Below, in pieces: positions 1-13,200 of a stretch of DNA of 64,000 nt. The notes beneath the pieces were generated by a model. That model was not told the origin of the DNA, did not search any database, and saw only the letters and a list, made by a program, of their open reading frames with translations. Position numbers and translations under genes: made by a program. Each line of letters begins with the position of its first letter. Position 1 is the first letter of the stretch. This DNA comes from Lepidonotus clava (lineage: Eukaryota > Annelida > Polychaeta > Phyllodocida > Polynoidae). The DNA lies in contig OW387134.1 of the NCBI GenBank assembly GCA_936440205.1, forward strand, positions 64,755,427 through 64,819,426, in the 5' to 3' direction.

Positions 1-220
1 CTTAACAGCTAAACATCAAAAAAGAATAAGCATTTTGATTCTAAACACTTTGAGGACCTTAACACTTCATGGGTAAACAGCTAAACATCAACCATTTCTA
101 AACACTTAACCCTAAACACCAATAATTCTAAACATGTTTAGGGAAATAAAGTGTTCCAAAACTGGATGCGCCGAAGTGTTTAGCAAAGTGTTTAGGTTCT
201 AAACACTTGTTTTAACAGTG
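1..220. repeat. AT-rich repeat with recurring ctaaacact motif, probably the right end of a transposon
   Basis: The motif ctaaacac/aaacactt recurs many times in both orientations. The block ends in 'aaacacttgttttaacagtg', which reads as a 3' terminal repeat beginning CACTGTTAAAAC on the other strand. The matching left end is not in the window, so the element is probably cut by the window edge. Its family is not recognised. Confidence 0.45.
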
Positions 221-664
221 TACACAGACGGAGAATAAGAATCATTAGCGTTTAAATTTAAGATACGGCTGATAATAATGTAATTCCCTTTCAGGCCTTG
301 ATACATATTGATTGTGTGTGTATGTCATGTACTAACAGAACGTGATGGATGAAACCATAATCCTCTCTTGCAATCAGCAAATTAATCTGGGTTGAAGCAC
401 TTGAGACGCACCCTTTCTGAAGTGAATAGACACTAACGGCATATATCAATAGACATTGAGTTTCTTCTGAATCTAAAAATTCTAAAAATGTGCGAAGACA
501 AGGACAATTATATTCAGATATCTCATTCTTCCACAAACTTTTTGAACATGATATTTCTCAAAAGGTTATGAAAGTTAGTTAAAGTGACCCGTTGGACAGG
601 AAATCCTATATACAGCTGTAACCACAGATGCAGAGTGTGTACGAAGGAAATCATTTAAAAAAGT

Positions 665-812
665 TATATTCCACTATGCAGTAGGTAGCATTTGCGGTAC
701 TTTTTTAGCAACTGCAATGAGTTGGCGTTTCAGATACCGCAAACAGGTTTGCGGTAGTTTGCTTGCACCATTTCATAGTACCGCAAGCTAATACCATATT
801 AAGTGGAATATA
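665..812. mobile_element. Short inverted-repeat element (MITE-like) with internal hairpin
   Basis: The ends tatattccacta and aagtggaatata are inverted repeats of each other. Inside, 735-756 is a perfect hairpin (taccgcaaac/gtttgcggta), and further copies of the gcggta/taccgc motif flank it. It is 148 bp long with no coding capacity, in the intron upstream of the first exon seen. Confidence 0.6.
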
Positions 813-1108
813 GCCCTAAATCTCCAACACTATAGCTGGGTCTGGAAATCATGAAAATAATGAGCAGTAGTTCTTTAGATTAAATGACATACCTTTCTAG
901 TTTTTTGTCAGATATTACAGGAACCCAGCTATTTTTTGTCAACTATTTAAAAAAAAAAAGAGAAGAGAATAAATTTACATAATATTAATGTTTCGGACAA
1001 TTAAAAAAACATTAACAATGTTTCATACCCTCTTCCTGTCCATCCCCTTCCCTGTAGACATAAGGACCATGAACACTGTCTGAGACTCTATCCCTTTCCT
1101 TTCTGCAG

Positions 1109-1272
1109 GCGGTAAGTGGGCGGTCTCGGTGACGACTAACGGCAAGGAGGACGCAGGTACCACGGCCGACGTGAAGCTGACGGTGTACGGCCACAAGGGA
1201 TGCTCCCCCGCCATACCCCTCAACGTCTGCGACGGGGGACTCTTCGCCCCCGGCAGCACCGAGAACTTCGAG
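1109..1272 (+). CDS. Exon: first PLAT domain, N-terminal part
   Basis: The exon follows a ctttctgcag acceptor and ends at a gtaagt donor, with phases 1 to 0. It encodes 'GKWAVSVTTNGKEDAGTTAD' and continues through 'VKLTVYGHKG' to 'GSTENFE'. The spacing of the first beta strand, the TTAD turn and the VKLTVYG strand is that of the start of a PLAT domain. It is GC-rich with GC-ending codons, unlike the surrounding intron. It matches exon 33053-33210 in position, phases and size (164 versus 158 bp). Confidence 0.9.
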
Positions 1273-4200
1273 GTAAGTTTGTTGATTTGTTGGGGTAGTT
1301 TAATGTCTGGCCGATATGAAGCTGACGGTATACGGTGACAAGGGATGCTCCCCCGCCATACCCCTCAACGTCTCCGTTTGTTTCTTTAGGGTAGTTTAAT
1401 GTTGGAGTAGTTGCGGTAGTTTCCAGACCGCACAAGGTAATACTTTTCATCTTTGGGTGACCATATGTGTGATGTGGTTATGGGGAAACACGGCACAGGG
1501 GTCACTACCCTATTCTTTTTGAAGAATTCCAAGAGGTCTATTTTGTGCAATGTCCCATAGCAAGGGCATCAAACAAAACAGCTATGTTATAACGTGGTAT
1601 TACGCTACACGACTTGAGCCGCAATATCACGCTTTTGGAGGAAACTCGCATGTATTAGAGATACAATTCTTTGTTACAAACATGTGAAATACTCCTAATT
1701 GCCAATCTTGCTTACGAGTTACGGGGACATAAATAAACGCCATAGCATACCTTTCAAACAAATTTTACAAGAGATGCACTTCCCATGAAATTGATTATTC
1801 ATTGTATAATACGCTTGCCGCAATAGTATACGGGAGCAGACAAATTTTTCCAATGCACGAAACTTATTTGAGAAGGGAATCGGTTGCCATACTTTTGCGT
1901 CATAGATCATTATGCATTCTGTCACCATCGATCGTCACCCATCATAATTATGGTGACTGTTAGACTGTGTACCTCCTCCGACCTGCTCCCGTCTTTTGAT
2001 CAATAATGTATTCGTCTAGGTACCAATACAATTACATGTATTATATACTTTGTCAAGAACCATGTTAGATAACTCCCAGACCTTCCGTCGAGTATGCTGT
2101 TAAATTATTCCGTTCAGTTTCCTTTTTGCGTCCTGGTTACTGACACGTAGCATAATTCACCCATCACAACAACAATAATATTTTTACAATTTTCCTCTGG
2201 GTCTGGGCAGCAGTGTAGAGGCCATAGATCAGTCTATAAAAGATGCAGGCCTCAGACACGGCCTATCGACCTGTTGACCAGCAGTGGACCATACTTAGAC
2301 CGGTCCCAGTACTATAGATGAACTATTTACACGAAGTCATCCTACTAGTGAATAGGTTAGTTGGCATGACAGACGCCCGCCCTTATCCGGTAATATGAAG
2401 GAAACTAGAAATTTAAATCTTTTGACCTTCATTAAAATACGATCCTTCTCACTGGCAGGAATTTGAAAGGTGGGGGGGCGTTATTGGAAAAATGTTTCCT
2501 TAATTGCTATTGGGCCGAGTTTTACATTAGAAAAATGCAAAATATTCCGAAAAAAAAGGAGGGGCGCCCCCCCCCCCGCGCCCCCCTCTGGGTCCGCCAC
2601 TGCTTTTTTTGTATCCTTTTACCTCTTAGAAGTAATGTGGCGATACACCAAAAAGTAATATCACCTTTTTACTCTCATAGATATAGTGTGTCAATCTTAC
2701 TTGTATGATTTCTCATAGGTATACACTTTAAAACAATAGATCTTGTTATGGACAAAATACAAGCAAGTTATATCCTTGTACTTCACGAAAGACAACATTT
2801 CCCTTTTTGGTCATGTGTCAAATGAATGGACCTATTTCTTCATTGTGTGTGTTCCATCGTTGCATTATCCACCTTATATCACGAGGTGAATCTTATTCAA
2901 TTTCACCCTACCACGGATAGCCAAGTTCTTGACTTTTACCTGCAGGTTAGCCTTTATTAGGGTGCATACTGGGTAATCTGTCAACAAATCACAAGGCTTT
3001 TGCATAGACATTTTCATAAATCATGTCACAATTTCTAGTATGACAGGAAGAAAACCTAATGATCATTATTTTTAAAATTTGTATCCATATACATTACATA
3101 TTTTCCAAGTTGTTTGAAAATTCATTCATTATAGGTGGAAATATGACAGTTATTCTTGAATTTTCTATAGTTTTTCAAGGGAATTTGTCGACAAACTTGG
3201 TAAGAAATTAGCCTGCAGGTGCTTAAAATACTATAAATGAGCTATCCGTGGTAGGTGAATTGCAGTAGCAAGGCATAACCTCCCCGTCTCGAAGATTTAC
3301 CTTAACAAACCCCATGGTTTGCTGTTTTTGTGACTAGCCCCAGTTGTTGGGTAGAGGGGGACGATTGAGTACCCTCGTGCATGCCATCTGGATAACCTCA
3401 GAACCGGTGCCAGTTACATGATATCACAGCATGTAATGCGTTAATGGTTTGATGCTAGATTTACCATTGACATATAGCTACAATATTGGCAAGGCACGTC
3501 CAGAGATTGGACCAGATGCTCACTATTCCTTGTCTTTTTAATTATGGACAAAATGCGACTCCAATCCATTACCAAGTAACGTTAACTACGACTTCTTATA
3601 GTTTAAGCATTGTTTTCTTTTAGTCTCATAATGATTTTTGTTGAAAATAATCAGCCATATAGTATTAAATTCATAGAACGTTTCGACAATATTAAAATAT
3701 TATTTGACATAAACAAAGTCAAAAGAATTGCATAGCATGTCCAGGTTACTGTACGAGTCCAATATTTCTAAACAAATTAAATGATTTTGGTTTGGAATAA
3801 GTGCGTTTCCAGTATTTGAATATTTGAACTGCATACTAATAGGCTAATGGTCAATTAATTAAGTTCCTTGCTCATATAGTGTACATATCCTCAGCCCTAG
3901 AATAACACCCTGCCCTCAGCGTTTATCCATTTATACCCCACTTGGGTCTGTGTATACAGATTGAGGCGGGAAGGACCGGAAATCAGGCCGATCACCACTT
4001 CCGGTGGGCGGCCATTTTCCCGCCGCAGCTCCCCCTACCGGCCGGCCCTGGAGGAGGGGTCGATAATACAAAGTATGACCTGGGGGGGGGGGGGCACTCA
4101 GTCTTTGAATGTAGGCACCAACTGCAAAACTACAGTCCCCCGTTTTGGGATTCAACAGCCCCCAGAAAAACTACAGCCCTACTTTTTGGGGATTCAACAT

Positions 4201-7200
4201 CCCCCAGAAAAACTGCCATACTTTACAGCCCCCACCCCCTTTTTCAGCATTACTCATGGACAGCCCCTACAAAAGAACATAAACAGACAAAATTTTCTGG
4301 TCACAATGTGATTTCAGAACGTGATTATTTGTCTGAGAGCCATTATGATGGAATCCAATGGCCTGCAATTGAATTCTAATCTAATATCATATATCATCTA
4401 TTACTGGCAGCTCTCCTAAAAGGAGGTTTGATGATTAGACAGCCCCCCCCCCTTTTTTTTTTTTATCCAAACTGGCGATTAACAGCTACAGCCTGCTGAT
4501 TGTCCGACTGCAGTTGCAGGGGCGGACCCAATGGGAGGGGGGTCCTGGGGGCCCTTTTATTGGACCCCTAAACTACAGAAAGAGGGGAAAATGTCGCACA
4601 CATATGCGTAAATGCATCGCGTTTTAGTTTTATGCTGACCCCACCTTTCGAAAATCCTGTATCCACCCCTGAGTTGATACCCATTTCTAGCCCAAGTACC
4701 CCCCCCCCCCCCCACACACCCCGGGAGGCTGACCTTGGTGTATGTAGTCAAGGAACGTGGAGGAGGTGTTAGTCCGGTCTCCAGGGTGCCTTTTGTCCCG
4801 GCCCTCGTTAACTATTCCCCACCTCACACACACACAGATCCCCATCACACAAACCTATATGTGGAGCCCCCAGCTTATGTAATTAAGTCGTGAATAGAGG
4901 GGTGTTTGCAAGGAATTAAGGGGGTCTTTTCCTTACAATAGGAGAGTGGTCAATGGTTCCTGTTGTCTCGGGGCATTTATTGGCATGAAAAATAAGGATG
5001 ATTATTATTCAATCAGTTAATCTATAGAGCTTGGTACCTTCGCAGTGCGTTAAGGTATTTTGAGCATGACATACTTTTATGCAACAGAATGTCCCTTACT
5101 TGACCCTTTCATTCATGAATACATCATGCGAGTCTGAATATATAGACGTCAGCATGAACATTATAAACAACTGAAACCATGTATTTCCCATCCAAGTTAG
5201 ACATCACACCTTTCCCTGTCCTTCGCAAATCCTTTGAAATGATGCACACAGTATCTGCGCATACATCTGTACAGGATATAATCGGCTTGAAGAATCAATT
5301 CTAAAAGAAAAGGTTTACAAGTATAAAAGAACTTGCACGTTTATTTAAAAGTCCTAACAAATCAATATTTAATTGTGTGTCCCGCACTTAATTCTCCCTT
5401 CCACTGATAGCTGATTTCCAGTATTTTAAGGACCTGCAGGCTAATTTTTGACTGGTTTTGTTGACAAAATCAATGAAAACACTATAGAAAATAAACAAAT
5501 AATTCCTATAAATGCATCTACAATGAATGAATTTGCAAACAACTCAGAAAATATTAATGTGCATAGATACTAATTTAAGAAATAATGATGGCTAGTTTTT
5601 CACAATATTCATTTACAAATAATGAAATAATTCATGCAAATTTCTATACTAAAGCCTTGAGTGTTGTCAACATATTATCTAGCATGCATCCTGTTTTAGG
5701 CTAACCTGCAGGTACAACTCACAAAACTGGCTATCTGTGGTAGGGAGAATTGTAGATTATGCCGAGCATCTATATTCGCAGTACTATTTCCAATCGACTT
5801 CGGAGTGTTTACCATCCCTTCCCAGCATGCCTTCGACGTCCAGACATCCCATAATATGTGTACTCTAGCGTCTACTGTTACCTTTTCTCTTCCTTTTTAC
5901 GACAATAGCAGACAGTCCCAGACAGTCCTCTATGCTGGACATTGTCTCTGTGTGTGTAGTGTCCATGACGATAACGCCAACACATTGACACTCTATATCC
6001 ACTCAGTGTCATTTAGGATCGAATTAGCCGAAGTCTGTGCTTTTTACAAGGAATTCTTTGCAAATGTTAATAGAACGCATCAACGGTGGTATAGTTTGTT
6101 CAATTTTTTGATCAGGTTTAGCATACGCCATACGGGTCCATATCTGAAAGGTAATTACATATTCCAAACGACTCTCAGCTCATGGATGTTTAATAAGGTT
6201 TTCTGCATTTGGTGGTGTCATAAAGGTTCTAGCTTGTCATAAACTTCCTTTTTTGAGTAATCACTGAAACTTTCTGTGTACAAAATATGATGTCCCTTAT
6301 AGGGCCTTATTTTTAATACGTACACAAAGAAATTTAGACCCCCCCGAACCCCCTTGCACTAAAATATGCATTGGATTTATAAAGGAATGTATGCAGATTT
6401 TCAAAAATGTCATACCCCCCCTGTGCTGCATACTTAATGGAAGGCCCCTTGGCAAAAAAACGATGGAAAACATGTTTGGATGCTTTTATATAATAAAAGC
6501 AAACACATTTTCCGTAATCTTCCCCTCTGGAATAAGGTATACATGTATAGGAAGATGCTGAAAAGTGACTGAACAATGTTTTGACTTTGTTTTCAGGTTT
6601 CAGTGGGGAACATCGGCAAGATCTACAAGATTCGCCTGGCCCACGACAACTCCGGGGAGAGCCCCAGCTGGCTGTGTGACGAGGTACGTACTGGGAGGAG
6701 GCCCTCACACGTGGGGGGGGGGGGGGCACCCCCTGCAAAGAACATTTTATAAAAAGTTCCACCATTCCCTCGGAAATTCAATATAAAACCCTAAAATAAA
6801 ACTTAAAGGGAGCCAAAACCAATAAATTGAACAATATCTTCCTAACTCAAATAATCATGGAAATCAATTCCTTGAGCCTATTTCTGGCTGATGTTAAAAT
6901 CTTAACCATGAAACATGGTAGAAAATCATTGAAAACACGTTTTTTTGCTCAAATCAATTAATGTGGATCCGCAAAAAATGGGATTTGTTTACAAACAAAT
7001 AGAAATATTACCATCTCTCATGGAATTCTACTTTGGTTTGAACTAGTTTTCAGAGCTAATACTTTACCACTGACCTTAACTGGACTCATCTAATATATTT
7101 CTATACTTTTCTGAGTTTGATTAATGTTATTGGTTTTGACTCCCTCTAAAGAACATGTCGAAAAGTTCCACCTGGTGAACCTCGCCACCCTTCTTTTAAG

Positions 7201-10200
7201 GTTGAAGTTATATTGAAATTATGACCAGTTCCACTTAAGGAACCTCGCCTACCCCCCACAGCAGAACCTGTGTACATGCCCAGGGGAGGGTGGAAAGAGG
7301 TAAAGAGGTACATTTCTTGGCCGCTGGCTACCAGCTATAAGTTATCCATGTACCACGCCAGGAACCTTCCCTGAAGCTGGGTCCTGGAGTGTTGCACGCA
7401 TTTGCTAAAGAACTACCAAAAGAAATTAAGAAAATATCTGAGAGAGAGAGAGTGAACTAAGGTGGACTGGTTATAATTGTTATGTTAAGTTCTTTCCTAT
7501 TTATATGATGCGAGTCGTTACTTTCTTGTTTGGATCAAATATGGCAAGGTTATACATTGACGGTACATTACACCTGTTAAGCCAAATTTAATTTTCTATA
7601 TAATAGATATCAGGGAATAGGGTTTATTCTTGTTTCTAATTATGAACATGTAATTATCATGCCGCTCTCGACAATGGAAAGATCAATTTCACTGAGAAAT
7701 GTCCCATCTAATTATACCCTTTACAGACTAATCTCAAAATGCGCCCATAAGGACAGTTCAATACAGGCGTTATAGGTATTCTAGGCTGCACAGGATTCGT
7801 CAATAGCATCTTTTCCTTGTCCACTTTATAGGTGAAGTTAAAGGACGTACACACTGAAGAGGAGCATATTTTCGAGTGCCGTCAGTGGATCGGGATCGGC
7901 AAGGACAACGACGAGTTGTGCCGGGAACTGCCGACGGCCGAGTCGGGGCTGTCCCGTGAGTAGAACGTTAAACCCATATGACAAAATGCGATAAAAACTG
8001 CCTATGGTGTAGATGGGGAAGGCGGGGGGCATGTCGGATGTCGAATTTAAGAAATGGATATGTTACATGTCATTATGTTTTTTTAAAATATTAATGTTGA
8101 TTCAAGCAATGAAAGTATATATTTATCGACACTTGCTGGGCTAAGTATTTTGTGATTTTGCCAATTGTTAATTTCCAGCAGTTCTTATGGGTAACACCAT
8201 AAACATTTACTCGTGTTTTTTGTCTAAATAATTTTCTCCTTTCCATCCTTGCACACAGACGTGACGTACAAGATCACTGTATTTACCGGGTCCCGGTGGA
8301 ACGCTGGTACGGACGCCGAGGTGTACATCACGATGTATGGAGAACGCGGTGACACGGGCGTGAGACATCTCTTTAAGGTCAACTCCACTGACAAGTTCAG
8401 GAAGGGCCAGGTGGGTGCAGATTACAGCTGGTATATGGGGTGTAGAGAGGGTATATAAGGCTGAGGTGTACATCACGATGTATGGAGAACGTGGTGACAC
8501 GGGCGTGAGACAACTCTTTAAAGTCAACTCTACCGACAAGTTCAGAAAGGGTCATGTGGATGCAGGTTATACCAGGTTACGGATAAGTGGTCTATGGAGT
8601 TTTTATAGTTTATCATGCGGAATCTAGATGAGGAACTAAGCAGGCTTCTGTTTATTGATTAAACGGCATTAAACATATAGACACGGTGGAATCCAAACCT
8701 CTGCTGTTTTGTCCCATCCTAAGATACTACGAAATTTACCTGGTACCATAACCTTTCAGAGACTAATTATGATGATGTTCAATGTTAGTTGCAATACCAT
8801 TTAGGGTTATGAAAGAAAAAGGTAGTTAATTTACTAAATATACAAAATTTGGCACTGGCATTAACAGACGGGCATTATTGCCCTCTGTGGCAATAACAGA
8901 TCTTTCATTCACTGGTTTCTGAGAGGGCAGGGCACTGGTGAGGGTATAGGGGCGGGAATCCTGATATGTTTGATGTGTTTACTTCTGTTATTACGACGAG
9001 TTTCTCTGGTAGTCTATACCCTGTTCTTACTTCTGCTTACAGAAAGACAAGTCTCTCTGGTAGACTATACCCTGTTCTTACTTCTGCTTACAGAAAGACA
9101 AGTCTCTCTGGTAGACTGTACCCTGGTCTTACTTCTGCTTACAGAAAGACAAGTCTCTCTGGTAGACTATACCCTGTTTTCTTCTGAATTTACATAAAGA
9201 TGAGTTTCTTTGGTAGACTATACCATGTTCTTGCTTCTGCTTGCAGAAAGGCGAGTTTCTCTGGTAGACTATACCCTGTTCTTGCTTCTGGTTACAGAAA
9301 GACAATTTTCTCTGGTAGACTATACCCTGTTCTTGCTTCTGCTTACAGAAAGACGAGTTTCAGATCGAGGCCGTGGACCTGGGTAAACTGAAGAGGGTCA
9401 TCATCGGTCATGACGGCAACGCCCCAGGTAGGTTAACAATGAGGATTATGAGAAATCTTGGATTTAACTCAGGGGCGCATCCAGTGGAGGGGGGGGGGAC
9501 TTGACCCCAGCCCCTTTTCGGGTGACCACTAAACTAAAAAAAGGGGGAAATGGCACACACGTGCACGTGAATGCATGCTCTTTTAGTACTTAGCCTACAT
9601 ACACTGACTCACCCTTTGAGAAATCCTGTATCTGCCACTGTAACTTTGATTTATCAAAAAATATAGACGTGGACATACATTCATGTTGGCATTTACATGT
9701 CGATGATAACTTATTTACCCGGAAAGATAATGGATTTCCGAAAGAAAACATAACCATATTTTCGTATAAAGAAATAGGAAAAAACATTAAAAAAAACATT
9801 AAGATGGCGGACCCCTCCTAGTTGTTATAGCGTGACCTTGACCGTGTGACCTTTGTCTCTTTAGGTGAAGGCTGGTTCCTGGAGAGACTGGTTATAACAG
9901 AGACGGGCGGCCGGACCAGCGAAACGTGGGAGTTCGTCTGCAACAGGTGACCTTGACTCGACCTTGTGGAACAAGGCCTGCTCATTCAACTTCTATCATT
10001 CTATAATACTTAGTCATACCTGGTGTTGATGGCAGATGGCTCATTTTGGGGGATAAATGTACATATATTCTATTGTTCATGAGATGTTCGTTAGTAGTTT
10101 AGAGAATCTGAATATTTAAATAATGGAACCAAAGAAAGGGATGTCATGTCGCATGTCAAATCTAAGAAATGGACATGTCACACGTCACTTTATTTTCATT

Positions 10201-13200
10201 TTTCATGTCAAATTACATCATGTCAAGGAAATCTCTATGTCGCATGTCGAATTTAAGAAATCCCCTTTATCATGTCTACGGTCACTAAGGTCTATGTCGC
10301 ATGTGGAATTTAAGAAATGGCCATGTTGCCCTCTCGCTTTTTAGGGTCTACACCCATAGTGAAGAGATATTCAATATCCGCCTACCACGTTTTTAGCCTT
10401 TAGAAGACAGTGCACAATTCCAAACTAAGATACCGCCTTATATAAGCTTTTGGTTCTACCCAGGTGGCTTGACGAGGGCGAGGAGGACGGTAAGATCGTC
10501 CGTGAACTGAGGCCTGTGGACAGCCACCAGCAGGACGTCAACGAGAAACAATGCGTACGTATTTGGCTGTTCTTAGTATGTTCAATACTCCTTTCCCATG
10601 AACCTGCGCATTCACCCTGCCTCACAGAGCTGACTCAGGTTTTGGGAGAGGGTGATCTAGATCACTTCACTGTATATAGATATATAGAGGAAGCTAGGAT
10701 AAGCTATATGAAAACATTTCTGCAACGCCACAAAACACTATTTATTTTTAAGAGGTAGCATTACTGTCTTCGAATACCTATCTTCTTGAAAATGTCGTAC
10801 CATTGGGCTCAATGAATTCATTGAGGAGTAATTAATGACAGTCGTAATACATCCGGCCACCAGGCAGGCCGCCCAACGGTCACTGGGTGAGCAGCTCTCC
10901 ACGTGTGGCCCCTCAGTCAGTAGCCACCACCGACAGGAGACGGACGAACTTATCTGGCCTCCCCATACAGAGCTGTACCAAATGACTGACTCAAACCGAC
11001 CCACGCCCGACATGAACGACGACACAGCAACACCTAAGCCAACTCGCAAGGCAACTGTGGCTACAAATCACGCCCTTATTGAGTCCCTGAGAGACTCCTT
11101 TGACTCTCGATTCTCAAAGATGGAAAACGCTCTACACGCCTTCATTGAGAGACAGGGCACAGGAGGACCCACGGCCAGCGTGGCCGCCGGTCAGCCTGAC
11201 AGCGGGGTGGCGGACACCCATGGCCAGGAGGCCGGAGGACCCATCACCAGGGGAAGGACGTCTCGCCCCCACCCATACTCCCGGCCCCAGCAAGCAACAA
11301 CAACAGCTGGAGCAGCTATTGCAGACGTTGGGGATCAGCCTGGAGTGACACCGGATTACCACACCTTCATTCAGCCGATCCCAGGACATCAGCTGCATGC
11401 ACCAGTAACGGATATCGTGGACCCCTACATCGACGACCAGGTGAAGGATATTCTGGAGAAGACTGCACATCATCTCGTAGCTAGAGGTAAACGTGGTGTT
11501 TTCCCTCACAACTATATTTTCCGTGGCCTTAAAAAGGATAAAACGTCCCTTGGGGAGCTCACCCTGGCTGAGCACTGCTGGGGCATTTTCAGAATCGTAG
11601 AGGACCCCAAGACCCCAGCAGAAAATAAACGCCACCTCATGACCCACGTTGATGAGGTGCTGGAGGATGCAAGGGATTATACCTGGGAAAACGTCCGCCG
11701 TTGGTCGGAGGAGGTTTTCTCCCTGGTATCGGAGGGCAGGATGCGTAGTGGCTGGGCGAATGAACAAAGAATCCAGATGCTCCGCATGTCCATATCACGC
11801 TCTGCCCGCCTCTCCTCTGCCGCCCCATCGGCAGCAGCAACGGTGGGATCATCTAGCCTAACGAACCAAGTACCTCCTAACCGCCAAGGCAACGATGTTA
11901 AAGGCGGCCCTCCCTGCAAAGACTTCAACTCTGTGGGCTGCAGCCAGCCAGGCGGGCACATGGTTGATGGTTTCAAAAGGCCTCACATATGCTCATACTG
12001 CCTGACCCAGCTATCGTCCATACATCAACACCCTGAAAAAGACTGTGGCATTAAAAAGAGGCAGACGGCCGCAGCAGCACAGGCACGACGACAGGCACAG
12101 GGTTTTCGGGACTAGGGCGTCACGATGCCACGCCCAGTACTACCCCATCCGACCTCACTACCCGAAAAAACGACCGACTAAACGAACACAACACACGCCG
12201 CCAGCCGACCGACCCTATCAAACCAACAAAACCGCCCATGCCATCCCCTGGCACTGCAAACGAACATACGAACAAGCCATGCAACCCACGCCCTGATCCT
12301 GGGATGCATGGCCCACCCACAGATGTCATGCCGGACGACCTGCTGACGGCTATCTGTGAGTACGATCTTACAATGGAAAACCCGACCCTAGGCACTGAAA
12401 ATGCTGACCATGGCATATCCGATGCCCCTGCAGGGTCCCTGTCCCCGAAGAGATGGGGGCCCTTAGAATACAAGGAGACACTTGAAAAGATCTGGCCCAA
12501 AACCAATCCCGCTGCTTGGGAAGAACAGGATAACTATAAACTCATGTATGACGCTGCTAGAGCCCAGGCCCTCCCAAATTACCTTGGGGCCAGAGTAGAG
12601 GTCCCGTCAGCCCTGAATCTTGAGGCATGGGATCACCACCTCAAAGGTTACCAGGACAATGATGTCTGTAAGTTCCTGCGTTATGGCTGGCCCTCCAGCT
12701 ACACTGCAACAGCCCCCCCACGGGCCTCCAGCAAAAACCACCCCAGTGCCACAAATTACATGGAGGACGTGGATAAATTCATAAACAAAGAAATCTCTCT
12801 GGGCGCGATGCTCGGCCCCTTCAAAGAACCACCTTTCCTCCCATGGACACAGACATCCCCACTCATGACACACCCCAAAAAGAGCTCATCAGAGAGGAGA
12901 ATCATAGTCGACCTATCTCACCCCCCTGGCTGGGGGGTGAACAGTGGAATAGCACGGCACATGTTTCAGGGGAAGGAGCGGGAGTTCACACTCCCATCAG
13001 TTGAAAACCTCCTGGCAAAGGTCCGTCTGGATGGGCAGGGCTGCTATCTCTGGAAAGCTGACTTGTCTAGAGCGTACAGACAACTCAGAGTCGACCCTCT
13101 GGAGATGCCCCTCCTTGCCATAAACCACAGAGGAATGTATTTCTTGGATGTATGCCCCTCCTTTGGTTGCCGTTTTTCAAGTGCTGCATGTCAGCGCACG

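Larger units (their letters stand above)
1273..6596 (+). other. Long intron; transposon debris and no supported gene
   Basis: This 5.3-kb intron holds the partial exon copy at 1309, a fragment near 1590-1700 related to the element at 25202, two copies of a 362-bp element (2899 and 5390), a third CAGGGGCGG-type right end finishing at 2602, short direct repeats around 4130-4220 (ccccagaaaaact), a complete CAGGGGCGG element (4517) and a 150-bp element (6301). Open frames here are short and lack splice context. Confidence 0.7.
8030..10330. repeat. Dispersed motif catgtcgaatttaagaaatgg, four copies
   Basis: Copies of roughly 40 bp, consensus atgtcgcatgtcgaatttaa followed by gaaatgg, lie near 8030-8075, 10143-10185, 10229-10265 and 10290-10330. 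The last three are spaced about 60-90 bp apart, like a degenerate local repeat. They sit in different introns of the same gene. I do not recognise the family. Confidence 0.55.

Noticed and set aside
8966-9391. Open frames encoding SGRLYPVLTSAYRKTSL repeats
   Set aside because: These are the 51-bp acceptor minisatellite read in non-exon frames. Since 51 is divisible by three, any frame without a stop in one unit stays open.
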